Shown here: piece by piece, positions 27,901 to 35,763 of the stretch
Layout: the number at the start of each line of letters is the position of its first letter
Position numbering within the stretch: the stretch's first letter is position 1
Source: Paramesorhizobium leguminum
Lineage (GTDB): Bacteria > Pseudomonadota > Alphaproteobacteria > Rhizobiales > Rhizobiaceae
NCBI RefSeq assembly: GCF_003217235.1
Contig: NZ_QJTF01000004.1
Location: forward strand, 164,068 to 228,067
DNA length: 64,000 bases
Direction: 5' to 3'
Made by a program: the position numbers and the translations under genes
Notes under the pieces: model-generated
Database searches by the model: none
Told to the model about the DNA's origin: nothing
Seen by the model: the letters and a program-made list of their open reading frames with translations, nothing else

Positions 27901-30584
27901 GCCAGCACATCTTCGCGGTGCGCCGCGACCAGATGAGCGAGGAGACCTACGACACGTTGCTGGCCTCCGCCCGTATAGTCATGCATGCGCAGAACGGCTC
28001 GCTCGCCGAGCAGCTTCGTCGCACCGAGGAGATATCCGGCGATCTCGCGGCGCGCAGCGAAAGCCTTGCCGAGATCGAAACCGTGCCTGTTGTCGCCGAG
28101 CGCTCCGCTGAAACGGCAAAGCCGCCGGTCAAGACATTGGCTGCTCCGTCGCGGGAACTTGTCCGGGAACTTGCGCTGCCGGATGGCGCAGGCCTGCAAT
28201 TCTGGAACGGTTATGGCGGCTTCGACGCGGCGGGTGATTACGTTGTCCGCCTCAACGGGCAGCGTGTCACGCCGCATCCGTGGATCAACATCATCGCCAA
28301 CCCGAACTTCGGCTTCCACGTTTCGGCTGAAGGCGCGGCCTTCACCTGGGCCGGCAACAGCCGTGATTTCCAGTTGACGCCCTGGGCCAATGACCCCGTA
28401 TCGAACCGCCCCGGCGAAGCTATTTATATCGTGGATCTCGACACGGGTATTGCCTCTTCGCCCGTCGCCGCTGTCCTGCGAAATGAGGATGCGGCCTATG
28501 AGGCGAAGCATGGCCATGGCTATTCCAGTTTCACAACCGAACAGGATGGCCTGACGCAAACGCTCACCCACACGGTCGATCCGGACCAGCCGGTGCGGAT
28601 GTCACGGCTCGTCCTGGCCAATCACGGTCGCCTGCCGAAGCGGCTGCGCGTCTATGGCTATCTGGAATGGGTGCTGGGCAATGTCCGCGCCAGGACCGCG
28701 CCGTTTATCGTACCGGCGCATGATGCCAAGCTTGGCGCGCTCTTCGCCCGAAATCCTTATCAAGTCGATCGTTCCGGCGATGTCGCCTTCTTCGCGGCAT
28801 CGCGCAATCCCTCTTCCGTATCGTCGGATCGTGTCGAGTTCATCGGCAACACCGGTTCGGTCGAGCGGCCGGATACGGTCTTGCAAGGCAGGCCGCTTTC
28901 CAATGTTGTCGAGGCGGGTCGCGACCCTTGCGCCGCTCTCGCCTTTGATCTGGAGATCGCGCCGGGTTCGCAAGAAGAGATCGTGTTCTTCATCGGTTGC
29001 GCCGAAGGCGAAGCGGCGGCCCGTCAGATCATCGCTGAACAGCGACTGAAACCTTTCGGCGATACGATCGAGGCCGCGCGGGTTCTCTGGAATGACTTCC
29101 TGGGAGGACTGCAGGTCAAGACGCCGGATCCGGCCTTCGATCTCATGGTCAATCGCTGGCTGCCCTATCAGAGCCTCGCCTGCCGCATCTGGGCCCGCGC
29201 CGCCTTCTATCAGGCGAGCGGCGCCTTTGGCTTCCGCGATCAGCTGCAGGATACGCTGGCGCTGCTGGCGCTCGATCCCTCGTTGGCGCGCAATCAGCTC
29301 GTCAATGTCGCCTCGCGGCAGTTCCGCGAGGGCGATGTCCAGCATTGGTGGCTGCCTGAGACGGGCGCCGGCGTCCGCACGCTGATTTCGGACGATGTCG
29401 TCTGGCTCGGTTATGCCGCGTCCCATTATACCGAAGTGACGGGCGATACCGCCATTCTCGATGAGGAAGTGCCGTTCCTTGAAGGAAAGGCGCTCGAAGA
29501 GGGCGAGCACGACGCGTTTTACCAGCCAACGGTTTCCGAGGATAAGGTCTCGATCTACGAGCATTGCGCGCTGGCGCTTGACCTCGCCATCGCCCGCACC
29601 GGAGCCAACGGCCTGCCGCTGATTCTGGGCGGCGATTGGAACGACGGCATGAATCTCGTCGGCATCCATGGCAAGGGCGAGAGCGTCTGGCTCGGCTGGT
29701 TCCTGGTCTATACCTTGCAGCGCTTCATCCCGATTGCGGAAGCGCGGAAGGATACGAAGCGGGCGAAGGCCTGGGCAAAGCATGTGGAAAGCCTCAAGGC
29801 CGCGCTGGAAACGGCCGGCTGGGATGGTGCCTGGTATCGTCGCGGCTATTATGACGATGGCGCGCCGCTGGGCTCGAAGGAGAGCGACGAATGCCGCATC
29901 GACGCCATCGCCCAATCCTGGGCGGTGCTGTCGGGCGTCGCCGATCCGGAACATGCGGAAACGGCGATGCAGTCGCTGCGCGAGCATCTGCTGGACGAGG
30001 AGGGCGAACTGCTGCGCCTGTTCACGCCGCCCTTCGACAAGACGACGCATGATCCGGGCTACATCAAGGGTTATCCGCCCGGCATACGCGAGAATGGCGG
30101 CCAATATACCCATGGCGCGACATGGGCGATCCTTGCTTTGACCCGCCTTGGCAAAAATGACGAGGCCTATCGCTGGTTCGAGATGATCAACCCGATCCAT
30201 CATGGCCGCCACCCGGACAGCTATCGCGTCGAGCCCTATGTGGTCGCCGCCGATATCTATTCGGTGGAGCCAAGGCGCGGGCAGGGCGGCTGGACCTGGT
30301 ACACCGGTTCCGCCGGCTGGCTCTATCGTGTGGCGACGGAAGGCATTCTGGGCATCACCCGAAAGGCCGACCGGCTCTTCATCGACCCGGCGCTTCCCTC
30401 GCAGTGGGATGGCTGCACCGTGTCGCTGAAGGTTGGCGAGGCGACTTACCGCATCACGGTTACATCAGGCGGCAAGGCCAAGACGGTCAAGCTCGACGGC
30501 AAGAAAGTGGCGAAGTCGGAGGAAGGCATTCCGCTGAAGAAAACGGGCGACCACGAAATCGTCGTGGAGCTTCCCAAAGCTTGA
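21966..30584 (+). CDS. cgs: Cyclic beta-1,2-glucan synthase (Cgs/NdvB)
   Basis: A 2,872-residue inner-membrane enzyme making periplasmic cyclic beta-1,2-glucan from UDP-glucose. The N-terminal third has transmembrane groups near residues 425-480, 835-880 and 950-1000. The processive glycosyltransferase core has TLDADTR (Asp641, Asp643) and HHRWARGDWQ (788-797). The C-terminal third is a GH94 phosphorylase domain with GGDWNDGMN (Asp2560), which controls chain length. The length is close to NdvB and Brucella Cgs. The start is weakly supported: ATG 21966 follows a palindrome with no clear ribosome site, and ATG 22002 is an alternative. In Brucella and rhizobia this glucan is needed for host interaction and osmotic adaptation. 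Confidence 0.96.
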   Translation: MKLSQFIRLQGHMPASYSVSLFFSRKLDGKFLAELPIPIRASYKTPEDLEKLAASVARGENIRLPEYEPFTFDQRLSEDARLILHVYRTSDVASRAGETITPAAQWLLDNHYTVDKNIQQVRRDLPTRFLKQLPPFPPVENMPRIFALAWLYVAHTDSNFSLKTLTAIVNGFQTVEPLRIGELWALPSAVRFVLIENARRLALRVERARGMRNFANKVADEIALAQSKEQLTQVLAQYADAARDSTFATHLLYRLRNSPNDVGAAADWLEEELEKHGSDAEDAIIQEHARQSTGGVSMGNVIRSLKAIDDVDWTSWFETVNEVDAILRKNSDFEKLDFRSRNAYRVTVEKMARHSPKSEIEITWAALKLAEDGNRAETAGHEEAKGTGAVAYYLAGDGRLELERVCEYEPPLSLRLLRSYRGLGLWGLAAPITLFTLITLALVHYCLGAFGLSASAAFAFTLLAVFPAVDGAYALFNSLVPLFVQPTRLIGYEFKEGLPAEARTLVAVPTLITSRDSVDEQIRNLEVHYLTNPRGEIYFALVSDWVDSKSEITAADMEVLEYARAEIDKLNYHYTGEGQPRFFVLHRRRLYNPGQGCWMGWERKRGKLHELNLLLRGDQDTSFFPADPRLPMDVKFVMTLDADTRLTPEAVTHLAGKLSHPLNRPVFDEKTGDVVRGYGILQPRVTPSLTTGDDASFLQRVFSVNRGIDPYVFAVSDVYQDLLGEGTFTGKGLYEIDTFEKALAGRIEENAVLSHDLLEGGYARSALVSDVEVVEDYPTGYNVDISRHHRWARGDWQLLPYLFSTDRGVNSVTRWKMADNLRRSLNPIFWVIASVAGWSFLPLGAAALWQFFLLASMFVAPTFGLLRNLLPPGMDYSFKGHLQSLLTEVMLGAADVTLRTTFIANSAYLMADAIVRTIYRLTISHRNLLEWRTAAQAKSSPDTLAYYTRLMWPAMAIAIVAFLIPLSVLSKAILVAVPFAAAWFFSPLIAWLVSRSAKPQDMLEVRSADKADLRRYARRTWRFFETFTTQEHNHLPPDNFQEDPFPVVAPRTSPTNIGVYLLSVVAARDFGWIGFADALSRIDGTLVTVEKMEKYRGHLYNWYDTTSLKPLMPLYVSAVDSGNLAGHLVTLSSALEEWAEAPSVYLQSDLDGILDVNDILEETIGEIPDDRRVLRPLRRRLDERISNFRRAVRSVKEEPETASFRTINLALFANDIVKLTDELNSEIGTPESLAASQWARILVDTCKAHTDDAIGEHDTDMLRDRLRGLATRARQLAFDMQFDFLERKERRLLSIGYRVQENELDASCYDLLASEARLASLFAIAKGDIPVDHWFRLGRLLVPVGWKGALLSWSGSMFEYLMPPLVMLEPLGSLLDQTNRLVVKRQIEYATSRGLPWGISEAAYNARDPEMNYQYTNFGVPTLGLKRGLSRNAVIAPYASLLAAQYQPAEAVANLKRLKALGALGPYGFHDSVDFTPSRVREGEKCAIVRNYYAHHSGMSIIAVDNIIFDGRMRERFHSDPVIEAAELLLQEKAPREIPMVHAKTENPMRVDDGGFDDAPMRIIDNPLKAPRSTQLMSNGQYAVMLTANGSGYSRWNNLAITRFKPDAAEDMQGTFLFLRDVETGNWWSATGEPTRGIEEEAKTVFTDDKAEFFKTSGDIKTVVECIVASESNGEGRRIDIINTSGRDRVIEVTSYAELVLAPDESDSAHPAFSKLFVETEISANGTTVYATRRKRAPSDPDIHVAHFVADLSGAAREAEAETDRRVFIGRGRTLRNPAAFDPKAQLLGSQGCVLDAVASVRCRVRVPARKKVSLVFWTLAGDSRASVEEAAARYRHPECFAREFSLSWTRSQVRLHHIGIGPSQAAEYQKVATYLLYPDRALRQSPEAIASGLGKQSELWPLSISGDFPIFALRMDDEAALDVLRDVLKAQEYWRAKGLVVDIVAINERAFSYAQDFHRGIEWVCDNYRARGAWAGPRQHIFAVRRDQMSEETYDTLLASARIVMHAQNGSLAEQLRRTEEISGDLAARSESLAEIETVPVVAERSAETAKPPVKTLAAPSRELVRELALPDGAGLQFWNGYGGFDAAGDYVVRLNGQRVTPHPWINIIANPNFGFHVSAEGAAFTWAGNSRDFQLTPWANDPVSNRPGEAIYIVDLDTGIASSPVAAVLRNEDAAYEAKHGHGYSSFTTEQDGLTQTLTHTVDPDQPVRMSRLVLANHGRLPKRLRVYGYLEWVLGNVRARTAPFIVPAHDAKLGALFARNPYQVDRSGDVAFFAASRNPSSVSSDRVEFIGNTGSVERPDTVLQGRPLSNVVEAGRDPCAALAFDLEIAPGSQEEIVFFIGCAEGEAAARQIIAEQRLKPFGDTIEAARVLWNDFLGGLQVKTPDPAFDLMVNRWLPYQSLACRIWARAAFYQASGAFGFRDQLQDTLALLALDPSLARNQLVNVASRQFREGDVQHWWLPETGAGVRTLISDDVVWLGYAASHYTEVTGDTAILDEEVPFLEGKALEEGEHDAFYQPTVSEDKVSIYEHCALALDLAIARTGANGLPLILGGDWNDGMNLVGIHGKGESVWLGWFLVYTLQRFIPIAEARKDTKRAKAWAKHVESLKAALETAGWDGAWYRRGYYDDGAPLGSKESDECRIDAIAQSWAVLSGVADPEHAETAMQSLREHLLDEEGELLRLFTPPFDKTTHDPGYIKGYPPGIRENGGQYTHGATWAILALTRLGKNDEAYRWFEMINPIHHGRHPDSYRVEPYVVAADIYSVEPRRGQGGWTWYTGSAGWLYRVATEGILGITRKADRLFIDPALPSQWDGCTVSLKVGEATYRITVTSGGKAKTVKLDGKKVAKSEEGIPLKKTGDHEIVVELPKA

Positions 30585-30597
30585 CCATGATGAAAAT

Positions 30598-30663
30598 GCG
30601 GGTGAGGGTGAGCTGCCGGCACCCTCTCCCCGCACGCGGGGGAGAGGGTAAGGGTGAGGGGGC
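30598..30663. repeat. Palindromic repeat, family C copy 1 (cgs-pncB)
   Basis: CCCTCTCCCCGC-ACG-CGGGGGAGAGGG stem flanked by GGTGAGGGTGAG and AAGGGTGAGGGG. A related copy is at 39826-39940. It lies 14 bases past the cgs stop and may terminate or stabilise that 8.6-kb transcript. Confidence 0.75.
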
Positions 30664-30686
30664 AAATCCTACGCAGGGGCATTTAG

Positions 30687-31991
30687 ATGACCAGAACCGA
30701 CATCGCGCAGCGCGTCTATAATCACACATGGAAGCTCGATCCGATCATCCGCAGCCTGCTGGATACGGATTTCTACAAACTCCTGATGCTGCAGATGATC
30801 TGGGGCCTTTACCCCAAGGTCGAGGCCACCTTCACGCTCATCAACCGCACCACATCCGTACGCCTTGCCGATGAAATCGATGAAGCTGAGTTGCGCGCCC
30901 AGCTCGATCATGCGCGCACGCTCCGTTTCACCAAGAAGGAGATGATCTGGCTGGCCGGCAACACCTTCTATGGCCGCAAGCAGATTTTCTCGCCGGAATT
31001 TCTTGCCTGGCTCGCCGATTTCCAGCTGCCGGATTATGAGCTCATCCGCCGTGATGGCCAGTACGAGCTGAATTTCCATGGGCCATGGATGCACACAACC
31101 ATGTGGGAAATCCCGGCGCTCGCCATCATCAACGAGCTGCGCTCCCGCGCGGCGATGAAGTCGCTCGGCCCCTTCGCGCTCGATGTGCTCTATGCCCGCG
31201 CCAAGGCCAAGATGTGGAGCAAGGTTGAGCGTCTGCGCCAGCTTCCCGATTTGCGGATTTCGGATTTCGGCACCCGCCGCCGTCATTCCTTCCTCTGGCA
31301 GCGCTGGTGCGTCGAGGCGTTAAAGGAAGGCATCGGCGCGGCCTTCACCGGCACCAGCAACGTGCTGCTCGCCATGGATACCGATCTGGAAGCGCTGGGC
31401 ACCAATGCGCACGAGTTGCCCATGGTGCTTGCCGCCATCTCGCGCAACGACAAGGAACTGCGCAGCGCGCCCTATCGTGTGCTCAAGGATTGGGAGCGCT
31501 ATTACGACGGCAATCTTCTCATCGTGCTGCCCGATGCCTTCGGCACCGCCGCCTTCCTGCGCGGCGCACCGGATTGGGTGGCGGACTGGACTGGCTTTCG
31601 CCCCGATAGCGCCCCGCCCATCGAAGGCGGCGAGCGCATCATCCGCTGGTGGGAGGAAAAGGGAAAAAACCCGCGCGACAAGCTGCTGATCTTCTCCGAC
31701 GCGCTCGATGTGGACACCATTGAGGAGACCTATCGCCATTTCCATGGTCGGGTGCGCATGAGCTTCGGCTGGGGCACCAATTTGACCAATGATTTCGCCG
31801 GCTGCGCGCCGACCGACATCAGCGGCCTGAACGCGATCTCGCTCGTCTGCAAGGTCAGCGAGGCCGATGGCCGCCCGGCGGTGAAGCTTTCGGACAATCC
31901 GCGCAAGGCGACGGGCGATCCCAAGGTGGTGGAGCGCTATCTCAAGATTTTCGGCAATGAGGATCGCGCGGAGCATCTTGTAAAGGTTTGA
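30687..31991 (+). CDS. pncB: Nicotinate phosphoribosyltransferase
   Basis: A 434-residue enzyme of NAD salvage (Preiss-Handler pathway): nicotinate plus PRPP gives nicotinate mononucleotide, with ATP hydrolysis. Typical motifs are [14 protein letters not shown] near the N-terminus, [15 protein letters not shown] (the conserved FGTRRR site, with the adjacent His), GTSNVLLA, and [12 protein letters not shown] with [11 protein letters not shown] toward the end. The length matches the PncB family. It is a single gene between repeats. Confidence 0.95.
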   Translation: MTRTDIAQRVYNHTWKLDPIIRSLLDTDFYKLLMLQMIWGLYPKVEATFTLINRTTSVRLADEIDEAELRAQLDHARTLRFTKKEMIWLAGNTFYGRKQIFSPEFLAWLADFQLPDYELIRRDGQYELNFHGPWMHTTMWEIPALAIINELRSRAAMKSLGPFALDVLYARAKAKMWSKVERLRQLPDLRISDFGTRRRHSFLWQRWCVEALKEGIGAAFTGTSNVLLAMDTDLEALGTNAHELPMVLAAISRNDKELRSAPYRVLKDWERYYDGNLLIVLPDAFGTAAFLRGAPDWVADWTGFRPDSAPPIEGGERIIRWWEEKGKNPRDKLLIFSDALDVDTIEETYRHFHGRVRMSFGWGTNLTNDFAGCAPTDISGLNAISLVCKVSEADGRPAVKLSDNPRKATGDPKVVERYLKIFGNEDRAEHLVKV

Positions 31992-32008
31992 TTTGAGAAG
32001 TTACCACT

Positions 32009-32110
32009 GCATAATTCCTTAAATCGGAATCGATTTAAGGATAAAATTATGCAGCATTTCAAAATGCTAGAGCGTCCTTTGCGCGTCCAATTGGACGCGC
32101 GGCGCTCTAG
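32009..32110. repeat. Composite double-palindrome repeat (~102 bp) between pncB and xylB
   Basis: Palindrome 1 (32009-32052) has GCATAATT...AAATTATGC ends with CTTAAATCG/CGATTTAAG inside. Palindrome 2 (32067-32110) is CTAGAGCG...CGCTCTAG with GCGCGTCCAATTGGACGCGC at the centre. Size and two-part structure are compatible with the Bru-RS repeats of Brucella (about 103-105 bp), but I could not compare sequences. Confidence 0.8.
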
Positions 32111-32181
32111 GGGGAAAGCGGGGAGGCTTCCCCTCCACTCAAAATTGTGCAATCAGGACATGTGTTGGCCAGCGGGAGGAT

Positions 32182-33642
32182 ATGGCGATCATGTATCTTG
32201 GAATCGATCTCGGCACATCGGGCATCAAGGCGCTGCTGATTGACGACAATCAGCACATAACCGCGTCCGCCTCCGCCGCCTTGAATGTTTCACGCCCCCA
32301 TTCCGGCTGGTCCGAGCAGAACCCGGCACACTGGATCGACGCACTGGAAACCGTGCTAGGCGTGCTGAAATCCACATTTCCGGCCAAGCTCGCGGCGGTG
32401 CGCGGCATCGGCCTTTCCGGCCAGATGCATGGCGCGACGCTGCTGGATCGCGATGGCAAGGTGCTGCGCCCTTGCATTCTCTGGAACGACACCCGGTCGT
32501 ATGCGGAGGCAGCCGCGCTCGACGCCGACCCGCGCTTCCGTCAAATCACCGGCAACATCGTTTTCCCCGGCTTCACCGCGCCGAAGCTGTTGTGGGTAAA
32601 GCACAACGAGCCGGAAATTTTCACGCATGTTGCCAAGGTTCTCCTGCCCAAGGATTATCTGCGTTTCTGGCTCACAGGCGAATATGTCTCCGAAATGTCG
32701 GATGCGTCCGGCACCGGGTGGCTGGATGTCGGCAACCGCCGCTGGTCGCCGGAATTGCTCACCGCCACCGATCTTGACGAAAGCCATATGCCGTCGCTGA
32801 TCGAGGGCACGGAGATTTCCGGCGTGCTGAAACCGGAGCTTGCTCGCCGCTGGGGCATGAGCGGCGAGGCGGTCATCGCCGGAGGCGGCGGCGACAATGC
32901 CGCTTCGGCCTGCGGCATGGGCGTCGTCTCGCCCGGACATGCCTTTGTTTCGCTCGGCACATCGGGCGTCCTCTTCGCGGCCAATAGCGCCTATCTGCCA
33001 CGCCCGGAAAGTGCGGTGCACACCTTCTGCCATGCCTTGCCGGATACCTGGCATCAGATGGGCGTCATCCTTTCGGCAACCGATGCGCTCAACTGGTATG
33101 CGGAGATCGCCCGCTCAAGCCCTGCCAATCTTACCGCGGAACTGGGTGACACACTGAAGACCCCCTCGGGCGTCACCTTCCTGCCTTACCTTTCGGGCGA
33201 GCGGACGCCCTATAATGATGCCGCCATTCGCGGCGCCTTCGTCGGCCTCGGTCGCGAGAGCGACCGCGCCACGCTGACCCAGGCCGTTGTCGAGGGGGTT
33301 TCTTTCGCCTTCCGCGATTGCCTTGAGGCCCTTGCCGCTGCCGGGACAAGGCTTGACCGTGTGACGGCGGTGGGCGGCGGCTCGCGCTCCGATTACTGGC
33401 TGAAGGCAATCGCCACGGCGCTCGATCTGCCGGTGGATGTGCCCGGCGATGGCGATTTCGGCGGCGCGTTCGGCGCGGCGCGGCTGGGCCTTATCGCGGC
33501 GGAGCAGGCCGACCCCTGGGCCGTCTGCACCTTGCCCATCATTGCCGAGACGGTAGAGCCGGAAGCGCGCCTGCGGCATGCCTTCGACGACGCCTACGCC
33601 CGCTATCGCGCGCTCTATCCGGCGCTGCGGAGTTTAGCTTAA
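32182..33642 (+). CDS. xylB: Xylulokinase
   Basis: A 486-residue FGGY-family kinase phosphorylating D-xylulose to xylulose-5-phosphate. Nucleotide-binding motifs are LGIDLGTSGIKALLID at the N-terminus and SLGTSGVLFAAN. The XylB signature GLSGQMHGATLLD is present, along with ILWNDTRS and the FGGY C-terminal VTAVGGGSRSDYWLKAIA. GGGAGGA is only one base before ATG 32182 and ten before ATG 32191, so the second start (MYLGIDLG) is equally possible. No xylose isomerase or transporter is adjacent. Confidence 0.92.
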   Translation: MAIMYLGIDLGTSGIKALLIDDNQHITASASAALNVSRPHSGWSEQNPAHWIDALETVLGVLKSTFPAKLAAVRGIGLSGQMHGATLLDRDGKVLRPCILWNDTRSYAEAAALDADPRFRQITGNIVFPGFTAPKLLWVKHNEPEIFTHVAKVLLPKDYLRFWLTGEYVSEMSDASGTGWLDVGNRRWSPELLTATDLDESHMPSLIEGTEISGVLKPELARRWGMSGEAVIAGGGGDNAASACGMGVVSPGHAFVSLGTSGVLFAANSAYLPRPESAVHTFCHALPDTWHQMGVILSATDALNWYAEIARSSPANLTAELGDTLKTPSGVTFLPYLSGERTPYNDAAIRGAFVGLGRESDRATLTQAVVEGVSFAFRDCLEALAAAGTRLDRVTAVGGGSRSDYWLKAIATALDLPVDVPGDGDFGGAFGAARLGLIAAEQADPWAVCTLPIIAETVEPEARLRHAFDDAYARYRALYPALRSLA

Positions 33643-33660
33643 TTTTAGATGGGGAGGTGC

Positions 33661-33846
33661 TGGTGGGGCACTACACCCCCCTCTGGCTTGCCAGCCATCT
33701 CCCCCTCAAGGGGGGAGATTAGCTGATACGGGTGGCATCCCCAATTCTTTTACGTCAGCGATTGATGCTGGCATTGATGAAGGTGTAATCTCCCCCCTTG
33801 AGGGGGAGATGTCCGGCAGGACAGAGGGGGGTACTGTGCCCCACCA
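33661..33846. repeat. Long palindromic repeat, family B copy 1 (xylB / sugar kinase)
   Basis: Arms of about 60 bases begin TGGTGGGGCA and end TGCCCCACCA and contain CATCTCCCCCTCAAGGGG. The loop (about 64 bases) resembles those of copies 2 and 4. It lies between the convergent xylB and PfkB kinase genes, where it could act as a bidirectional terminator. Confidence 0.85.
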
Positions 33847-33868
33847 GCGTTCCATCAATAACTTGGCT

Positions 33869-34795
33869 CTAATCCGCCATCTCGCTCTGCCAAGGCGGAT
33901 TGGCTCCCGCGCGCGAAACAGTCACCGCCGCGGCGCGCACGCCGAGCGCCACGCAAGCATGGACTTGATCTTCCGTCAAACCCGCGACAGCGTCCTTGGT
34001 CAGCAGCCCCTGCCGGTGGAGGCCCACCAGCACTCCGGCATTGACCGTATCGCCTGCGCCCACCGTATCGGCGACCGCAACCTTGACGCCGGGCACGCTG
34101 ATCTTGCCGCGCGCCGTATAGGCATCGGCGCCCGCCGCGCCGCGCGTGATGATGATGAGCTTCGGCCCGCGTGTCAGCCAGTCGGCGGCGATCCTGTCAT
34201 GGTCGCTGCCTTCCTCGAACCAGTCGATATCCTCATCCGACAATTTCACGATATCGGCCATGGGAATCATGCGGCGCATTCGCTGCAGGTGCTTTTCCCG
34301 GTCGGCGATAAAGCCGGGGCGGATGTTCGGGTCGAGCATAATGACCCGGCGCCCCGCCTCGCGCGCCATCAGCGTCTCGTAAGCGGTGCCGCAAGGTTCC
34401 GGAATCAGGCTGATCGCGCCGAAATGCAGCGCCGTAACGCGGTCGTCCAACTGTGGCAGATCGGCTTCGCTCAGCATCCGCCCGGCGGTGTTCTCGTCAT
34501 AGAAAGCATAGCTCGCCTGGCCGTTGACGAGCCGCACGAAGGCGAGCGTTGTCGGCCGGTCGGAAGTCACGCAGAAGGAGGTATCGACATTCGAGCGCGT
34601 CAGCGTCTCGCGCAGGATATCGCCGAGAAAATCCGAGGAAAGACCAGACAGGAAGCCCGCCGGCGCGCCCAGCCTGCCGACGGCGATGGCCGTATTGAAC
34701 AGCGCTCCACCCGCGTGGGGGGCAAAGGCTGGCTGGCCATCTGCCGTCTCGCGCGGCAACATATCGATCAGCGCTTCACCGCAGGATAGGATCAT
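33869..34795 (-). CDS. PfkB-family sugar kinase, probable fructokinase
   Basis: A 308-residue ribokinase-fold enzyme. MILSCGEALIDMLP at the N-terminus and PHAGGALFNTAIAVGRLG are the PfkB sugar-binding start. The C-terminal signature VADTVGAGDTVNAG carries the catalytic Asp in GAGD. The closest known type by pattern is rhizobial fructokinase, which would feed fructose imported by Frc into glycolysis. GGAGGA seven bases before ATG 34795 fixes the start. It shares the minus strand with the upstream SDR gene, separated by a short-repeat array. Confidence 0.85.
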   Translation of the reverse strand: MILSCGEALIDMLPRETADGQPAFAPHAGGALFNTAIAVGRLGAPAGFLSGLSSDFLGDILRETLTRSNVDTSFCVTSDRPTTLAFVRLVNGQASYAFYDENTAGRMLSEADLPQLDDRVTALHFGAISLIPEPCGTAYETLMAREAGRRVIMLDPNIRPGFIADREKHLQRMRRMIPMADIVKLSDEDIDWFEEGSDHDRIAADWLTRGPKLIIITRGAAGADAYTARGKISVPGVKVAVADTVGAGDTVNAGVLVGLHRQGLLTKDAVAGLTEDQVHACVALGVRAAAVTVSRAGANPPWQSEMAD

Positions 34796-34829
34796 GCGGA
34801 ATTCCTCCATGTTTTTGTCTGATATATCC

Positions 34830-34880
34830 GGGAATAGGGAATAGGGAATAGTAAGCAGCGATCTTCTCCTACTCCCTACG
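34830..34880. repeat. Heptamer array with inverted partner abutting the SDR stop codon
   Basis: GGGAATA three times (34830-34850), then 17 bases, then CTACTCCCTAC (34869-34879), which is complementary in character. The array ends directly before the SDR stop codon at 34881. Confidence 0.65.
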
Positions 34881-35627
34881 TCACACATGCTGGCCGCCAT
34901 TGATGAGGATTTCCGAGCCGGTGACATAGGAAGAGGCCTCCGTGCACAGGAAATAGATGGTCTCGGCCACTTCCGAGGTCTGGCCCAGACGGCGCAGCGG
35001 CAGTTGCTCGACGAGCTTTTCCGTACCCGGCGACAGGATCGAGGTTTCGATCTCGCCCGGCGCGATGGCGTTGACGCGGATGCCGTGCGGCCCGAAATCC
35101 GATGCCATCTCACGCGTCAGCGCAGCAAGTGCCGCTTTCGAGGTCGCATAGGCGGTCCCGGCGAAGGGGTGTACCCGGCTTCCGGCGATCGAGGTGACGT
35201 TGACGACCGAGCCCTTGGCTGCTTCCAACTCTTTAAAAAGCCCCCGCGCGAGCATGATCGGCGCGAAGAAATTCACCTGGAACACATCGCGCCACACCTG
35301 CATTGGCGTCTCGATGGAATTGAGCCGCCGGCCGCCTCCTGCCTTGGGTGAAATGCCCGCATTGTTGACAAGCGCATCGAGCCTGCCACCGTCCGCCTCC
35401 AGTCGCCGCCGGATTTCGGAGATGCCGCGCCCGATATCTTCCGAATCGGCGAGATCGATCCGTATGTGGTCGTCTGGCCCGGCGGGCCATGGGCAATTTT
35501 CGGAAAAATCCTGCCGCGAGCAGGTAATGACGCGCCACCCCGCGCGCGAGAAGCGTTTGACGGTCGCATGGCCTATACCCCGGCTCGCCCCGGTCAGTAC
35601 AAGCGTTTTTCTGGTGGTGTCGGTCAT
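34881..35627 (-). CDS. Short-chain dehydrogenase/reductase
   Basis: A 248-residue classical SDR with the cofactor motif TGASRGIGH (residues 13-21), structural NNAG in LVNNAGIS, catalytic Ser in VTSIAGSR, and YATSK (Tyr and Lys). The Arg residues after the glycine motif suggest NADP(H). The substrate is unknown; placement by a sugar kinase hints at a sugar or polyol but does not prove it. AAAGG lies upstream of ATG 35627. Confidence 0.88.
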   Translation of the reverse strand: MTDTTRKTLVLTGASRGIGHATVKRFSRAGWRVITCSRQDFSENCPWPAGPDDHIRIDLADSEDIGRGISEIRRRLEADGGRLDALVNNAGISPKAGGGRRLNSIETPMQVWRDVFQVNFFAPIMLARGLFKELEAAKGSVVNVTSIAGSRVHPFAGTAYATSKAALAALTREMASDFGPHGIRVNAIAPGEIETSILSPGTEKLVEQLPLRRLGQTSEVAETIYFLCTEASSYVTGSEILINGGQHV

Positions 35628-35667
35628 GAGGGCACCTTTGTTGAGTGCCTTTCATAGACTACAGGGG

Positions 35668-35763
35668 AGTGAATAGTGAATGGTGAAATAGTAAAATAGT
35701 GAATGGGTGCAGGTCCAGCCTGTTCGCTATCCCACCATTCACCATTCACCATTCACCGCTATT
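35668..35763. repeat. GTGAATGG / ACCATTC short-unit array reaching the PBP stop codon
   Basis: Left arm GTGAATAGTGAATGGTGAAA from 35669 and right arm of ACCATTC three times plus ACCGCTATT (35734-35763) are inverted with respect to each other across about 26 bases. The right arm includes the stop codon of the PBP gene (35759-35761). Confidence 0.7.

Noticed and set aside
22908..30212. Several long minus-strand frames (up to 675 codons) under cgs
   Set aside because: All lie opposite the single continuous Cgs frame and show shadow composition from GC-rich third positions.
31992..32181. Riboswitch or leader for xylB
   Set aside because: The structured sequence there is the composite palindromic repeat; nothing resembles a known riboswitch core.
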